Shown here piece after piece: positions 1-6,988 of a stretch of 30,915 nucleotides of DNA. This stretch comes from a virus. The notes beneath the pieces were generated by a model. The model saw only the letters and a list, made by a program, of their open reading frames with translations, did no database searches and was not told where the DNA came from. The first letter of the stretch is position 1. The number at the start of each line of letters is the position of its first letter. The position numbers and the translations under genes were made by a program. The stretch lies in the IMG/VR virus record IMGVR_UViG_3300044631_000918, positions 1-30,915 of that record; one strand, 5' to 3'.

Positions 1-119
1 ACGCGCTCGGCTCCAGAGAGTTCGAGTTCCTTCGCGAGCGCGATAGCCTTCCGACGCTCGCGCTCGACGATCGCGTTCGAGAGACCGATCCGCTCGCGGA
101 CCGTGAGAGGACGGAAACG
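1..119. repeat. Left copy of terminal direct repeat (circular closure)
   Basis: Bases 1-119 match 30797-30915 over their whole length except base 105 (g) against 30901 (a). The repeat lies inside a coding frame that runs on unbroken when the ends are joined. It therefore marks circular closure of the assembly (or a circularly permuted genome) rather than a true terminal repeat. The single difference falls on the third base of a leucine codon. Confidence 0.93.
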
Positions 120-167
120 GTACGCGGTTCCTCCCGCGTGAAACTCAAAGGACGCTGCGAGGTTCAT
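1..167 (-). CDS. Tail assembly chaperone (gpG-like), 5' part
   Basis: This is the start of a 136-residue protein whose reading frame continues at 30796 once the contig is circularised. ATG at 165-167 overlaps the TGA of the preceding gene (ATGA). Joined length 167 + 244 nt is 137 codons, exactly in frame. The protein begins MNLAASFEFHAGG and is helical and charged. Its place between the major tail protein and the tape measure, plus the frameshift signal at its 3' end, identifies it as the short tail assembly chaperone corresponding to lambda gpG. It would bind the tape measure during tail assembly in the cytoplasm. Sequence similarity alone would not identify it; the call rests on position and on the frameshift. 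Confidence 0.8.
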   Translation of the reverse strand, partial: MNLAASFEFHAGGTAYRFRPLTVRERIGLSNAIVERERRKAIALAKELELSGAER

Positions 168-442
168 CGGATTCGAAGCCTTTCTACCAGTCGAACGAAG
201 GGATCGTCCGCGTTCACTTCCGAGACGATGCTGTCGACGGATCCCGCTCGACGGATCGTAGCGTCTGCGACGTTGTCCGGCTTCGTTCCTTGCGCGAGAA
301 GCGCGACTCGTAGAGCCTCAGTCTCCGCCATTGCTCCCGGCGTGATCCGTCGCGTCCAGACGATACCGCTCCGCTCTGCGATCGTGACGATCCAGTCGTC
401 TCCATTCGGAGAGATGAGAGTCCCGACCTTCCCGAGCATCAT
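164..442 (-). CDS. Small tail-region protein of unknown function
   Basis: This 92-residue protein starts at the first of two adjacent ATG codons (440-442), overlapping the stop of the major tail protein gene as ATGA. It ends in an ATGA overlap with the tail chaperone gene. No signal peptide or membrane segment is visible. The N-terminal half looks beta-rich (GKVGTLISPNGDDWIVTIAE) and the C-terminal half helical. Small genes between the major tail protein and the chaperone pair are common in siphoviruses but vary in function. I do not recognise the family. Confidence 0.75.
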   Translation of the reverse strand: MMLGKVGTLISPNGDDWIVTIAERSGIVWTRRITPGAMAETEALRVALLAQGTKPDNVADATIRRAGSVDSIVSEVNADDPFVRLVERLRIR

Positions 443-855
443 TGCATCCAAGTAACCGCGACGGCGGTTCCGTCGCCGGTCTCGAAGTTCGCGGTGACGG
501 TCGCGTCGCCGGACTTGTCGGAGTTGAACGCGAACGAGTCCATACCGACACCGGAGACGATCTTCGTGTTCGTTCCGTAGAGAGAGAGCGTGAGCGAGAC
601 GGTCGATGTCTTCGACCAAAAGATCGTGCTCGGAGTAGTGACTCCCGTACTCGTCGCGTCGACGAGCATGATCCCATTCAGCGAGCCGGCGACGTTGAGG
701 AAACCGTATCGAACGCGCTTCCCTGCGTCTCCGAACGCTGTCACGTCCGACTTCGTGCGCGAGAGATTCGCAGCGAACGAGCGGACTTTCATCACGGTTT
801 CACTTCCGATCGTGACGTTCCCGTCGTTTCCGACGACGTATGTATCGACTGGCAT
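439..855 (-). CDS. Major tail protein
   Basis: This 138-residue beta-rich protein starts MPVDTYVVGNDGNVTIGSE and continues with a pattern typical of short siphophage tail-tube subunits (alternating Thr/Val strands, a GDAGKRVRYGFLNVAGS segment, C-terminal VTANFETGDGTAVAVTWMQ). It would polymerise into the tail tube around the tape measure. A good Shine-Dalgarno (TTAGGAG) precedes the ATG. It lies after the connector and tail-terminator genes and before the chaperone pair, exactly where the tube protein is expected. The family is inferred from position, size and composition. Confidence 0.78.
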   Translation of the reverse strand: MPVDTYVVGNDGNVTIGSETVMKVRSFAANLSRTKSDVTAFGDAGKRVRYGFLNVAGSLNGIMLVDATSTGVTTPSTIFWSKTSTVSLTLSLYGTNTKIVSGVGMDSFAFNSDKSGDATVTANFETGDGTAVAVTWMQ

Positions 856-866
856 TTTTTAGACTC

Positions 867-1265
867 CTAAGAGATCTTGTATCCGACCGCTCTGTACCGA
901 TCTGTCATCGACCAAGCGTCATCGGAGAATGAGGGAACACCGTTCGAGAGTTTCGTGAACGTGAGACGATCGAATCCAGTCGCGGGAAGCGGAGCCGCCG
1001 TGAGAGCCGTCTCGAGTTGCGTCGAGAGCGTATGTATCGCGGTTCCGTACGCTCCCTTCGCGTGAAACGTGAAGAAGAAGACGACCTCGTATCGCGTCGC
1101 AGTCCCGAAGATCGGAGTCGTCGTGTAACTCTCGACATCGTAGACCATCAAAGGAAGAACCGCGTCCGTCTCCGCGATCGAGAGCGCGAATCGGTTTCCG
1201 AGCGTCGATCCGATCGTCGACGCTGCGAGTTTCGTCTGAACTGCGTCGAGTAGAGCCTTGCTCAT
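867..1265 (-). CDS. Tail terminator / DUF3168-like tail completion protein
   Basis: This 132-residue protein begins MSKALLDAVQTKLAAS. The pattern of an N-terminal helix, a central segment on the input value (LPLMVYDVESY), a strand reading ATRYEVVFFFTFHAKG and a C-terminal ...DDAWSMTDRYRAVGYKIS resembles the DUF3168/gp17-like tail completion family. That family caps the tail tube and joins it to the head. The ATG overlaps the stop of the upstream gp10-like gene and is preceded by GGAGGCTCACG. A longer upstream open frame on this strand only shadows the neighbouring gene. Confidence 0.7.
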   Translation of the reverse strand: MSKALLDAVQTKLAASTIGSTLGNRFALSIAETDAVLPLMVYDVESYTTTPIFGTATRYEVVFFFTFHAKGAYGTAIHTLSTQLETALTAAPLPATGFDRLTFTKLSNGVPSFSDDAWSMTDRYRAVGYKIS

Positions 1266-1798
1266 CGTGAGCCTCCGAAGTGTCGCGCGAGAGCCTTCTC
1301 GAATATCGCTCCGATCCTCGCTTGTGCGATCGGAAGAACTGGTCGCAGATATGGACGCGGCTCGAACTTCACTCGGAAGCGTCGGTTTCCATACTCGAGG
1401 AAGGGAGCGTACTTCAACGTCGACCCGTACTCGAGGACGAACGCGGAGGTCTCGCGATAGAGAAGCGTGTAGCCTCCGTCCGCGTTTCTCGCGTTCGTTC
1501 CTGAGACTGTCCACGAACGACGAAGCGAGTTCGTGTTCGCAGCCGGCGGGAATCCGGGAGCGGACGCTCGGTGAAAGCCTCCGACGAGTTTCCCGATCCG
1601 CCGTCTCTTCTCTCTGAGATTCCGTCCCTTCGGCTTCCCTTTGTTCACGCGATACACGCGACCCGTTCCCGGCTTTGAGAGTTGAGCGCGAACGTACGTC
1701 GAGAGGAGAAGTTGCGAAGCGTTGAGACCCTCGACGATCGCGAGGTCGCGAGCGCGAGCGATTTTCGCGAAGTCGATGTCGACCTTCGGATCGTTCAT
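1262..1798 (-). CDS. HK97 gp10-like tail/neck protein
   Basis: This 178-residue basic protein has a helical N-terminus (FAKIARARDLAIVEGLNASQ), then a segment RRSWTVSGTNARNADGGYTL, then YGSTLKYAPFLEYG followed by FEPRPYLRPVL. The 'YA.FLEYG ... RPFLRPAL' pattern is the hallmark of HK97 gp10/minor tail Z-type neck proteins. It would sit at the head-tail interface. Both ends overlap neighbouring genes by 4 nt. It is one of five proteins here ending Gly-Gly-Ser-Arg, because its last codons contain the ribosome-binding site of the next gene. Confidence 0.75.
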   Translation of the reverse strand: MNDPKVDIDFAKIARARDLAIVEGLNASQLLLSTYVRAQLSKPGTGRVYRVNKGKPKGRNLREKRRRIGKLVGGFHRASAPGFPPAANTNSLRRSWTVSGTNARNADGGYTLLYRETSAFVLEYGSTLKYAPFLEYGNRRFRVKFEPRPYLRPVLPIAQARIGAIFEKALARHFGGSR

Positions 1799-2199
1799 CC
1801 TGCGTCGAGAACTCCCTTCGGATCGACCTCGACGACCTCGACGACCGTCATCGAGAGATGAGGAGCGACGAGCGGAGAGTTGACAAGGTTTCCCGGATAG
1901 GTCGCGCCGATGACTCTCCAGAAAAAGGTTTGAATCCCGTCCGTGTCTGTCGTCGTTATCTCATCGTCGACACCGACTGAAACCGACCCTTTGAAGTAGA
2001 TCGTCCCCGTCGTCCTCGAGTTCTGTCGACCCTCGAAGACATCTCCGCTCTGTCCGCTCGGCTGAAACCAACCGACCGCGCTCGTCCGCGACGGCTTCGG
2101 ATAGGTTCGCTTTATCGTTCCGTCCGTCTGCTTCGTGTATGTCGGAGAGATGACATAGAAGAGCGTCCCGAAGCGATCGACGAGAGAAGAGATACTCAT
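1795..2199 (-). CDS. Head closure / head-tail joining protein
   Basis: This 134-residue beta-rich protein starts MSISSLVDRFGTLFYVISPTY. Its size, beta content and position directly after the gp6-like connector match the head-closure (SPP1 gp16/HK97 gp7-like, 'phage head-tail joining') family. It would close the portal channel after packaging. ATG at 2197-2199 overlaps the upstream stop, and the stop overlaps the next ATG. The call is inferred mainly from gene order. Confidence 0.65.
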   Translation of the reverse strand: MSISSLVDRFGTLFYVISPTYTKQTDGTIKRTYPKPSRTSAVGWFQPSGQSGDVFEGRQNSRTTGTIYFKGSVSVGVDDEITTTDTDGIQTFFWRVIGATYPGNLVNSPLVAPHLSMTVVEVVEVDPKGVLDAG

Positions 2200-3011
2200 C
2201 GGAGACCTCGGTACGGACGGAGAATCTCCTTCGCTTCTGCGTCGATGTCGATCGAGCCGCGAGCCGAGTACGAGTAGCCTCCGAGCGATTCGCTCGAGAG
2301 ACCGGGATCGCGCTTCCTCCCGTTATAGATTCGGCTCGCGATCATCATCGTCGCTTCTTGAACGTCGAAGGGAATCGTCGCGTATCCGGCGGTATACCGT
2401 ACGAGGACGCTCTGGTACTGAGAGAGCCATGATCCGTAGAGGATCCCTGCGTCGAGGTTCCCGAGATAATCGTAGATACCCTCGACGAAACCTTCGACGA
2501 GGACGGTTCGGTTCATCAATTCCGCGCCGGCTAACCTCTGAAGATGGAAAGACGGAATCGCGACGAGAGCCTGAGCGGAGAAGCCTGAGGTCGCGGAGAT
2601 CTGCGACGCGAGTTCCGTCGTCGTGTCGTGACTCGCGAGCGAGATCGTCGTCGTCGTTTCAGATCCAGTCGATGAAACCTTCGTAACGTGAAGATGATCG
2701 TCGTCGATCGAGACACTCGCGAAGATCGCGGTCGCGTCCGTGAGTTGCACCGATAGAACGCTCTGCGTCGCGGCTCCGACGAAGAGTACCTTCGAGATCG
2801 GTCGCTGCTTCAGCGTGAGTCGATGCGCTCCGAACGAATCGTAGAACTCGCGGTACGTCTGCTCGACGAACTTCCGACCGCAGTATCCCTCGACGATCTT
2901 TGAAGCGCGGTCGATCGCTTGCTCGAGGATCGTGTCGTCGGTAGAGACGGTGATCCCGAGATACGTCTTCAGGTTCGCGAGAGTGACGAGAGAAAGAGGA
3001 TCGACGGCCAA
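2196..3011 (-). CDS. Head-tail connector (gp6-like adaptor)
   Basis: This 271-residue protein starts at TTG (3009-3011), 3 nt after the stop of the previous gene, with AAGGAG upstream. The N-terminus reads LVTLANLKTYLGITVSTDDT, then LEQAIDRASKIVEGYCGRKF, the classic head of the 'phage gp6-like head-tail connector' family. The C-terminal helix (VQEATMMIASRIYNGRKRD) is also typical. It is longer than the usual 100-200 residues because of a central beta-rich insertion (about residues 75-170). It docks beneath the portal. Confidence 0.8.
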   Translation of the reverse strand: MAVDPLSLVTLANLKTYLGITVSTDDTILEQAIDRASKIVEGYCGRKFVEQTYREFYDSFGAHRLTLKQRPISKVLFVGAATQSVLSVQLTDATAIFASVSIDDDHLHVTKVSSTGSETTTTISLASHDTTTELASQISATSGFSAQALVAIPSFHLQRLAGAELMNRTVLVEGFVEGIYDYLGNLDAGILYGSWLSQYQSVLVRYTAGYATIPFDVQEATMMIASRIYNGRKRDPGLSSESLGGYSYSARGSIDIDAEAKEILRPYRGLR

Positions 3012-3014
3012 AGA

Positions 3015-3233
3015 TCAGGACTCCTTCGGTTTCTTCATCGGTCGCTTCGGCGGATCCGTAGAGGACGCGAAGAGCGGAGCCGCAGCGACGACGCGCTCGA
3101 GATGTCCTGAACGGATCCAAGGTTCCGCGATGCTCGTCTCGAGGTTGATTCGAGTCCCCGGTCGAAGATCTCGACGACCCGTCGCCGGATCGTAGATCGA
3201 GAACGGACGGAGGACGATCAGTAGGTCGAGCAT
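3015..3233 (-). CDS. Small head-region protein of unknown function
   Basis: This 72-residue protein starts at ATG 3231-3233 and overlaps the end of the glycosyltransferase gene by 16 nt. It has a short hydrophobic start (MLDLLIVLRPFSIYDPATG), an LRPGTRINLE segment and a basic, proline-rich tail (STDPPKRPMKKPKES). Similar short proteins between capsid and connector genes occur in many siphoviruses without a known role. I do not recognise the family. Confidence 0.7.
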   Translation of the reverse strand: MLDLLIVLRPFSIYDPATGRRDLRPGTRINLETSIAEPWIRSGHLERVVAAAPLFASSTDPPKRPMKKPKES

Positions 3234-4336
3234 TCCTCCGGCCTCCCGTCCTCATGGTATTTCGAGAGGTATTGATGTCGGACCGCGAGATCGTCCGCCG
3301 GCCAAGAGATGATGCATTGAAGATGTCCGATCCGGACCTTCGGACAGACCGCGACTCGTCCGCCATGCTCGCGGACTTTGTGCCAGAAATAGATGTCGTC
3401 GTCGACGCGATTCTCTTCCCAACGACCCTCGGAGTTTGGTTGACCTAGAAACCAAGGCTTCGGGATCTTCGCGATCGCGTCGCATCGGATGAGCGTCGCT
3501 CCGAAGTGTCCGTTTTTGATGTCGAGAGCCTCTTCGAAAAGTTCGTTCGACATGATCTCGCGACGATTCGTCCCGTCTTCGTTCACGAACTGGACGAGAC
3601 ACGAATCGCGATCGCGTCCGATCTGGAGAGGACAGAGAGCCGCGATGTCTGGATTCTCCTCCATCACTTGCCAGAGCCGCAGAACGTCTCGAGCGTCGAA
3701 GATCGAATCGTAGTCGATCGTCAAGATGTACTTCGACTTCCCTTCGCGAACGACTCCCTCCATCAATCTCTGGAGACATTGTCCCCAAAAGACGCCGGTC
3801 GACTTCGTGAACGGCATCCCGAGATGCGCGACCGTGTCGAGGATATGCGCGAAAGTGTCGGTCCATGCGATGCGAGGGAGAGACATGATCGCGTGAACGT
3901 TCAGCGGTAGCGTCGGATCTGGTCGCGCTCGCTTCTTCACCGTGACGGAGATCCGACCGCGATTCTCTTTCCAGTTGAGCGAGCCTTCTCCTCCTCCGAC
4001 GATCTCGAATCCCGCCATGTTGAGAACTTCCGAGATCTTCCGTCGATTGAAGACCGCCTGAGTCATCCCGCGAGGACCGCAAAGCATCGGCTCCGGATCT
4101 CCTCCTCCCTTCGTGTAGATCTCGACGACCTCGTCGAAGTCGCAGACAGAGAGACGGAGTGTTCCTCCGTCGCGGAGGTATCCGTTCCACTTGCGAAGCG
4201 TCTCGAGTGTCTGAAGGTACGGAATGCGATCGAGCGTATCCGTCGCGTCGATTTCATCGAGCGATTTCGGTTCGCGATGCGCGAGCGCGTCCTCGATTTC
4301 GAGGAAGCGAGCGATGTCTTTCTCTCTCTCGTTCAT
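3218..4336 (-). CDS. GT-A glycosyltransferase with partial methyltransferase-like N-terminus
   Basis: This 372-residue protein has two parts. Residues about 40-135 look like the C-terminal half of a class I SAM-dependent methyltransferase (LRKWNGYLRDGGTLRLSVCDFDEV, with no glycine-rich SAM-binding loop). Residues about 145-372 look like a GT-A glycosyltransferase, with YILTIDYDS (208-211) as the metal-binding D-x-D type motif. The start at ATG 4334-4336 follows AGGAG, and the longer frame upstream overlaps a terminator and is rejected. It has its own -10-like box behind a terminator, so it may be expressed separately from the capsid genes. It might glycosylate virion or host surface components; the substrate is unknown. 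Confidence 0.72.
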   Translation of the reverse strand: MNEREKDIARFLEIEDALAHREPKSLDEIDATDTLDRIPYLQTLETLRKWNGYLRDGGTLRLSVCDFDEVVEIYTKGGGDPEPMLCGPRGMTQAVFNRRKISEVLNMAGFEIVGGGEGSLNWKENRGRISVTVKKRARPDPTLPLNVHAIMSLPRIAWTDTFAHILDTVAHLGMPFTKSTGVFWGQCLQRLMEGVVREGKSKYILTIDYDSIFDARDVLRLWQVMEENPDIAALCPLQIGRDRDSCLVQFVNEDGTNRREIMSNELFEEALDIKNGHFGATLIRCDAIAKIPKPWFLGQPNSEGRWEENRVDDDIYFWHKVREHGGRVAVCPKVRIGHLQCIISWPADDLAVRHQYLSKYHEDGRPEECSTY

Positions 4337-4357
4337 AGTGTTTCTGCTCCTGCGCGG

Positions 4358-4363
4358 ATCATA
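4358..4363 (-). promoter_or_regulatory. Candidate -10 box (TATGAT) for the glycosyltransferase/tail operon
   Basis: TATGAT matches the sigma70 -10 consensus at 5 of 6 bases. It lies 21 nt upstream of the glycosyltransferase ATG and just beyond the preceding terminator. No convincing -35 is seen, so it is a candidate only. Confidence 0.4.
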
Positions 4364-4370
4364 CCCAAGG

Positions 4371-4402
4371 AAAAGAGCGCGAGACCTTTCGGTCCCGCGC
4401 TC
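4371..4402 (-). terminator. Rho-independent terminator after the capsid genes
   Basis: On the minus strand a 12-bp stem (GAGCGCGGGACC / GGTCTCGCGCTC) with a GAAA tetraloop is followed by TTTTCC. One pair is G.U only when read as minus-strand RNA, which fixes the direction. It lies 29 nt after the stop of the capsid-associated gene. Confidence 0.88.
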
Positions 4403-4430
4403 CGGAGATAGAAAGATCCGTTTCTCTCGA

Positions 4431-4862
4431 TCAGAGACCGATCGCGTTCGCTGCGCCGGCTGCGGCTGCGTCTGAGACACCGTCCGCAGGATTCGAGAGT
4501 TCCGCGATGATCGCGCTACCGATTCCGCCGGTCCCGTGAGTAAAGGTCGCTCGGAGGAAACGCTTTCGACCTCGGAGGTCGACGTTCCAGATCACCTTTG
4601 CGAGACTGGTCGCGTTCGTAGTTGCTGAGCCGGTCCAGTCCGTTCCCTGAATGTAGCCGGCGAAGGTAGCGAAAGAACCGGTCGAAACGTCGCCTTCTTC
4701 GAGTTTGTTGTTCGTACCGCTCGAGACCGTACCCGTCGAGGACGAGAGACAGAGGATCTTCATAAAGTTGAAGCCGAGCGTGTCGAACTCCGCCGAGATC
4801 GTCGAGAGTGTGTTCGTCGTTGCGTTGATCGCTCCGACGATTGTCTTTGAGTTTTGTCGCAT
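4431..4862 (-). CDS. Capsid-associated (decoration-type) protein, copy 1
   Basis: This 143-residue Ser/Thr/Ala-rich, beta-rich protein is encoded 18 nt after the major capsid gene and is the last gene before a terminator, the usual position of a head decoration or minor capsid protein. ATG 4860-4862 follows a strong GGGGAGGA. It is clearly homologous to the protein at 22555-22968. Shared blocks include DT-GF-F near the start, STGT, GTDWTGSATTNAT versus GTDYTLSASTNAS, RGRKRFLRATFTH versus LGKRRYLKATIEH, and NPADGVS versus DPVDGVS. Decoration is inferred from position; no experiment-backed family is recognised. Confidence 0.72.
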   Translation of the reverse strand: MRQNSKTIVGAINATTNTLSTISAEFDTLGFNFMKILCLSSSTGTVSSGTNNKLEEGDVSTGSFATFAGYIQGTDWTGSATTNATSLAKVIWNVDLRGRKRFLRATFTHGTGGIGSAIIAELSNPADGVSDAAAAGAANAIGL

Positions 4863-4880
4863 GATGAGAATCCTCCCCGT

Positions 4881-6242
4881 TCAGAGCGTGAACTTGATGA
4901 GTGCGCCAGAAGCCGACGAAGAGCCGACGTTCGCGCAGACGATATCGAAACGCTGAGAGCCGCGAACGACGCGCTCGTCCTGCTCGAAAGCATTCAGAGC
5001 CGAATCGCTGAACGCGATCGAGGTCTGTCGCTTGTCGCCGAAGTAGCAACCCTGCGACATATCGCCAAGGTACGCGAGGACAGCCGTGTCTGAGTCCGCA
5101 GGGACCGCGATCGCTTGCGAGAACTCGACCGGATAGCCGAAGAACTTCGGAGTCGTGAGACCCGAAGCGATCTCGGCTGCGGTCGTTCCGCCGGCAGACA
5201 TCGCGAGACGCTCGAAGACCGAGTGGAACGTTCCCTTGTTCGTGAAAATCTTGATGTTTTGACGCTGCGCGGCCCACGCGGGGAGTTTCGCAAACGCTGC
5301 GGCTACGTCTGAGATCGCGACGGTCGCCTTCGTGTTGTTCGCGGAGTTCGAGACCTGATACGTCGAGTCGGAGAGCGCGGTCGCGAGACCGACGATACCG
5401 CCGTACGTCGAGGTTCCGGTTCCGTTGAAGCCGGCGTCGTCTTCCTTGAACGCGAACTGGTACGCGATTTCTCCGGCGATGTCGTCACCGATCGCGACGA
5501 CTGCGTCCTCGAGAAGTTCGTTCGAAACCGTCGTGAGTGCCATGAGTTTCTTCGCGACGAGTTGCACCGAGTCGAAGGTCTGAGTCGACTCCGTACCGGC
5601 TGCGGTTTCACCGACGAAGTACGCGGTGAGACCCGTGAGACGCTTCGGAATGCGGAGCGTATCGCCTTGCATCGGGAAGACGCGAGCGTTTCGACGGAAG
5701 ACCCCGTACTGCTCGCGAAGCGAGATGAGTTCGTTCTCCATGAGATCAGGAACGAGGAAGCCGCCTTGTGTGTTGACGCCTTCTTGATGTCCCTTCGTCA
5801 AGATGAGACCATTTCGAGCGCAGTAGTCCGCGCTCTTCTTGTGTCCCATCGCTGCGAGACACCACGTTCCAAAGTTGAACGCGGTCTCCTTGCTCTTCAA
5901 GTGCTTCAGACGACCCCACTCCTTCGCGTTCGACCAAGCCTTCGGCTCGGCTGCGACTGCGAAGCGAGTGTCCGCGATCTGCGAAGCGAGCGACTTCTTC
6001 ACCGCGCTCGCGACCTTCTCTTCGAGTTTCTCGTCCATCATGTCTTCTTCCATTTCTTCCGCCGGCTTCGCCGCGCGGACCACAATGTCCAGAGTAGAGG
6101 GATCGACCGCGAGACCGTTCTCATCGGTGATCATGTAGCCTTCGAGGATGAGCGACTTCTGAGCGATCATCCCCGCTTCACCCTTCAGATCCGCCGCCTT
6201 CTGGAGCGCGGACTTGAATGTCTCGATGTTCATCGTCTTCAT
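4881..6242 (-). CDS. Major capsid protein (HK97 fold)
   Basis: This 453-residue protein has a helical, acidic N-terminal region (about 1-105, including EEMEEDMMDEKLEEKVASAVKK). That region resembles the HK97 delta/scaffold domain normally removed by the prohead protease. An HK97-type capsid core follows, with GVNTQGGFLVPDLMENELISL, a GYPVEFSQAIAVPADSD-type segment and a C-terminal ...ERVVRGSQRFDIVCANVG strand. No separate scaffold gene is seen, so the N-terminus probably serves. GGAGA lies 6 nt before the ATG. It is flanked by the protease gene and a candidate decoration gene. Confidence 0.93.
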   Translation of the reverse strand: MKTMNIETFKSALQKAADLKGEAGMIAQKSLILEGYMITDENGLAVDPSTLDIVVRAAKPAEEMEEDMMDEKLEEKVASAVKKSLASQIADTRFAVAAEPKAWSNAKEWGRLKHLKSKETAFNFGTWCLAAMGHKKSADYCARNGLILTKGHQEGVNTQGGFLVPDLMENELISLREQYGVFRRNARVFPMQGDTLRIPKRLTGLTAYFVGETAAGTESTQTFDSVQLVAKKLMALTTVSNELLEDAVVAIGDDIAGEIAYQFAFKEDDAGFNGTGTSTYGGIVGLATALSDSTYQVSNSANNTKATVAISDVAAAFAKLPAWAAQRQNIKIFTNKGTFHSVFERLAMSAGGTTAAEIASGLTTPKFFGYPVEFSQAIAVPADSDTAVLAYLGDMSQGCYFGDKRQTSIAFSDSALNAFEQDERVVRGSQRFDIVCANVGSSSASGALIKFTL

Positions 6243-6259
6243 GTTGAGTCTCCGACTTT

Positions 6260-6274
6260 CGATCTATCCGATCG
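6260..6274 (-). promoter_or_regulatory. Small leader hairpin with GGA in the loop, upstream of the capsid gene
   Basis: A perfect 5-bp stem CGATC / GATCG with loop GGATA lies 17 nt upstream of the major capsid ATG, whose Shine-Dalgarno is TCGGAGACT. It is a weaker relative of the ANGGA-loop hairpins in the early leaders and could be coincidental. Confidence 0.3.
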
Positions 6275-6322
6275 GCTGCGAGGACTTCTTTCAGGCGACA
6301 AGCCGCGAGGAAGTCCGAAGCC

Positions 6323-6988
6323 TCAGAGATAGATGAGACCTTTCCGCTTCGCGATTTCGCGACGGACGATCTCGTCGATCTCGATCGGCTTCTTCGCTTT
6401 CACGGATGAGGACGGAAGAGAGATCGAGACGACGGTTCGCTTCGGAGTCTCGACACCGAAGAACTGCTTCGCTGCGACGGGAGAGACCAGACCCTTTCGG
6501 ACTGCGGTGATGAGCGCGTCCGGGTTCGCTTGCAAAGGAGCGAGCGAGATCTCGAGGAGTTTCCATCGAGAGAAGATCGTCGACGCGGGGTTTCCGTATC
6601 GCTTGCGGTCGATGTCGGTCGCTTTGCGGACTCCTCCCTCTTCGGGGACGTATCCGACCGAGACCGCGTTCACGATCCCTTGCGCGACGAGCGCGGCTGC
6701 GACTTCAGGGAAGAACTCTCCCGAGTATCCGTCCGGCTTCTTCGCGAACACGAACTCTCCGACGATGTCCTTCTCGCGTCGCTTCAGTCCGACGCATCGT
6801 CCGACCGGCTTTCCGTAGTCGTGATTGTAGAAGAGGACCGGGTTTCGATCGTACTCTTTGGAGTTCATGCCGGCGGGGATGAGGACTTCTCCGTCGCGAT
6901 CGAGCGTCTCCGCCGTGATGACGGCGGAGAAGCCTTTCGCAGTCGAGGAGATGTCGGCTTCGAGAGCCTTTCGGATCATGTCGTTCAC
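6323..6988 (-). CDS. HK97-type prohead protease
   Basis: This 221-residue protein has the U35/HK97 prohead protease pattern: FSAVITAETLDRDGEVLIPAG near the start, then NPVLFYNHDYGKPVGRC (catalytic His of the FNH/YNHD block), and later VNAVSVGYVPEEG (catalytic Ser) and LLEISLAPLQANPDALI. It would cleave the major capsid N-terminus during maturation. I choose GTG at 6986-6988 because it overlaps the MuF stop as GTGA and has GGAGG 4 nt upstream. The nearby ATG nine bases later is spaced less well. An 80-nt gap separates it from the capsid gene. Confidence 0.9.
   Translation of the reverse strand: MNDMIRKALEADISSTAKGFSAVITAETLDRDGEVLIPAGMNSKEYDRNPVLFYNHDYGKPVGRCVGLKRREKDIVGEFVFAKKPDGYSGEFFPEVAAALVAQGIVNAVSVGYVPEEGGVRKATDIDRKRYGNPASTIFSRWKLLEISLAPLQANPDALITAVRKGLVSPVAAKQFFGVETPKRTVVSISLPSSSVKAKKPIEIDEIVRREIAKRKGLIYL

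Noticed and set aside
2659-3366. 235-codon minus-strand frame across the connector, 3015-3233 and glycosyltransferase genes
   Set aside because: Arg/Ser-rich shadow. The three other frames carry recognisable or properly coupled genes.
4337-4480. N-terminal extension of the glycosyltransferase to 4480
   Set aside because: It would run through the terminator at 4371-4402 and into the capsid-associated gene. ATG 4336 has a good Shine-Dalgarno.
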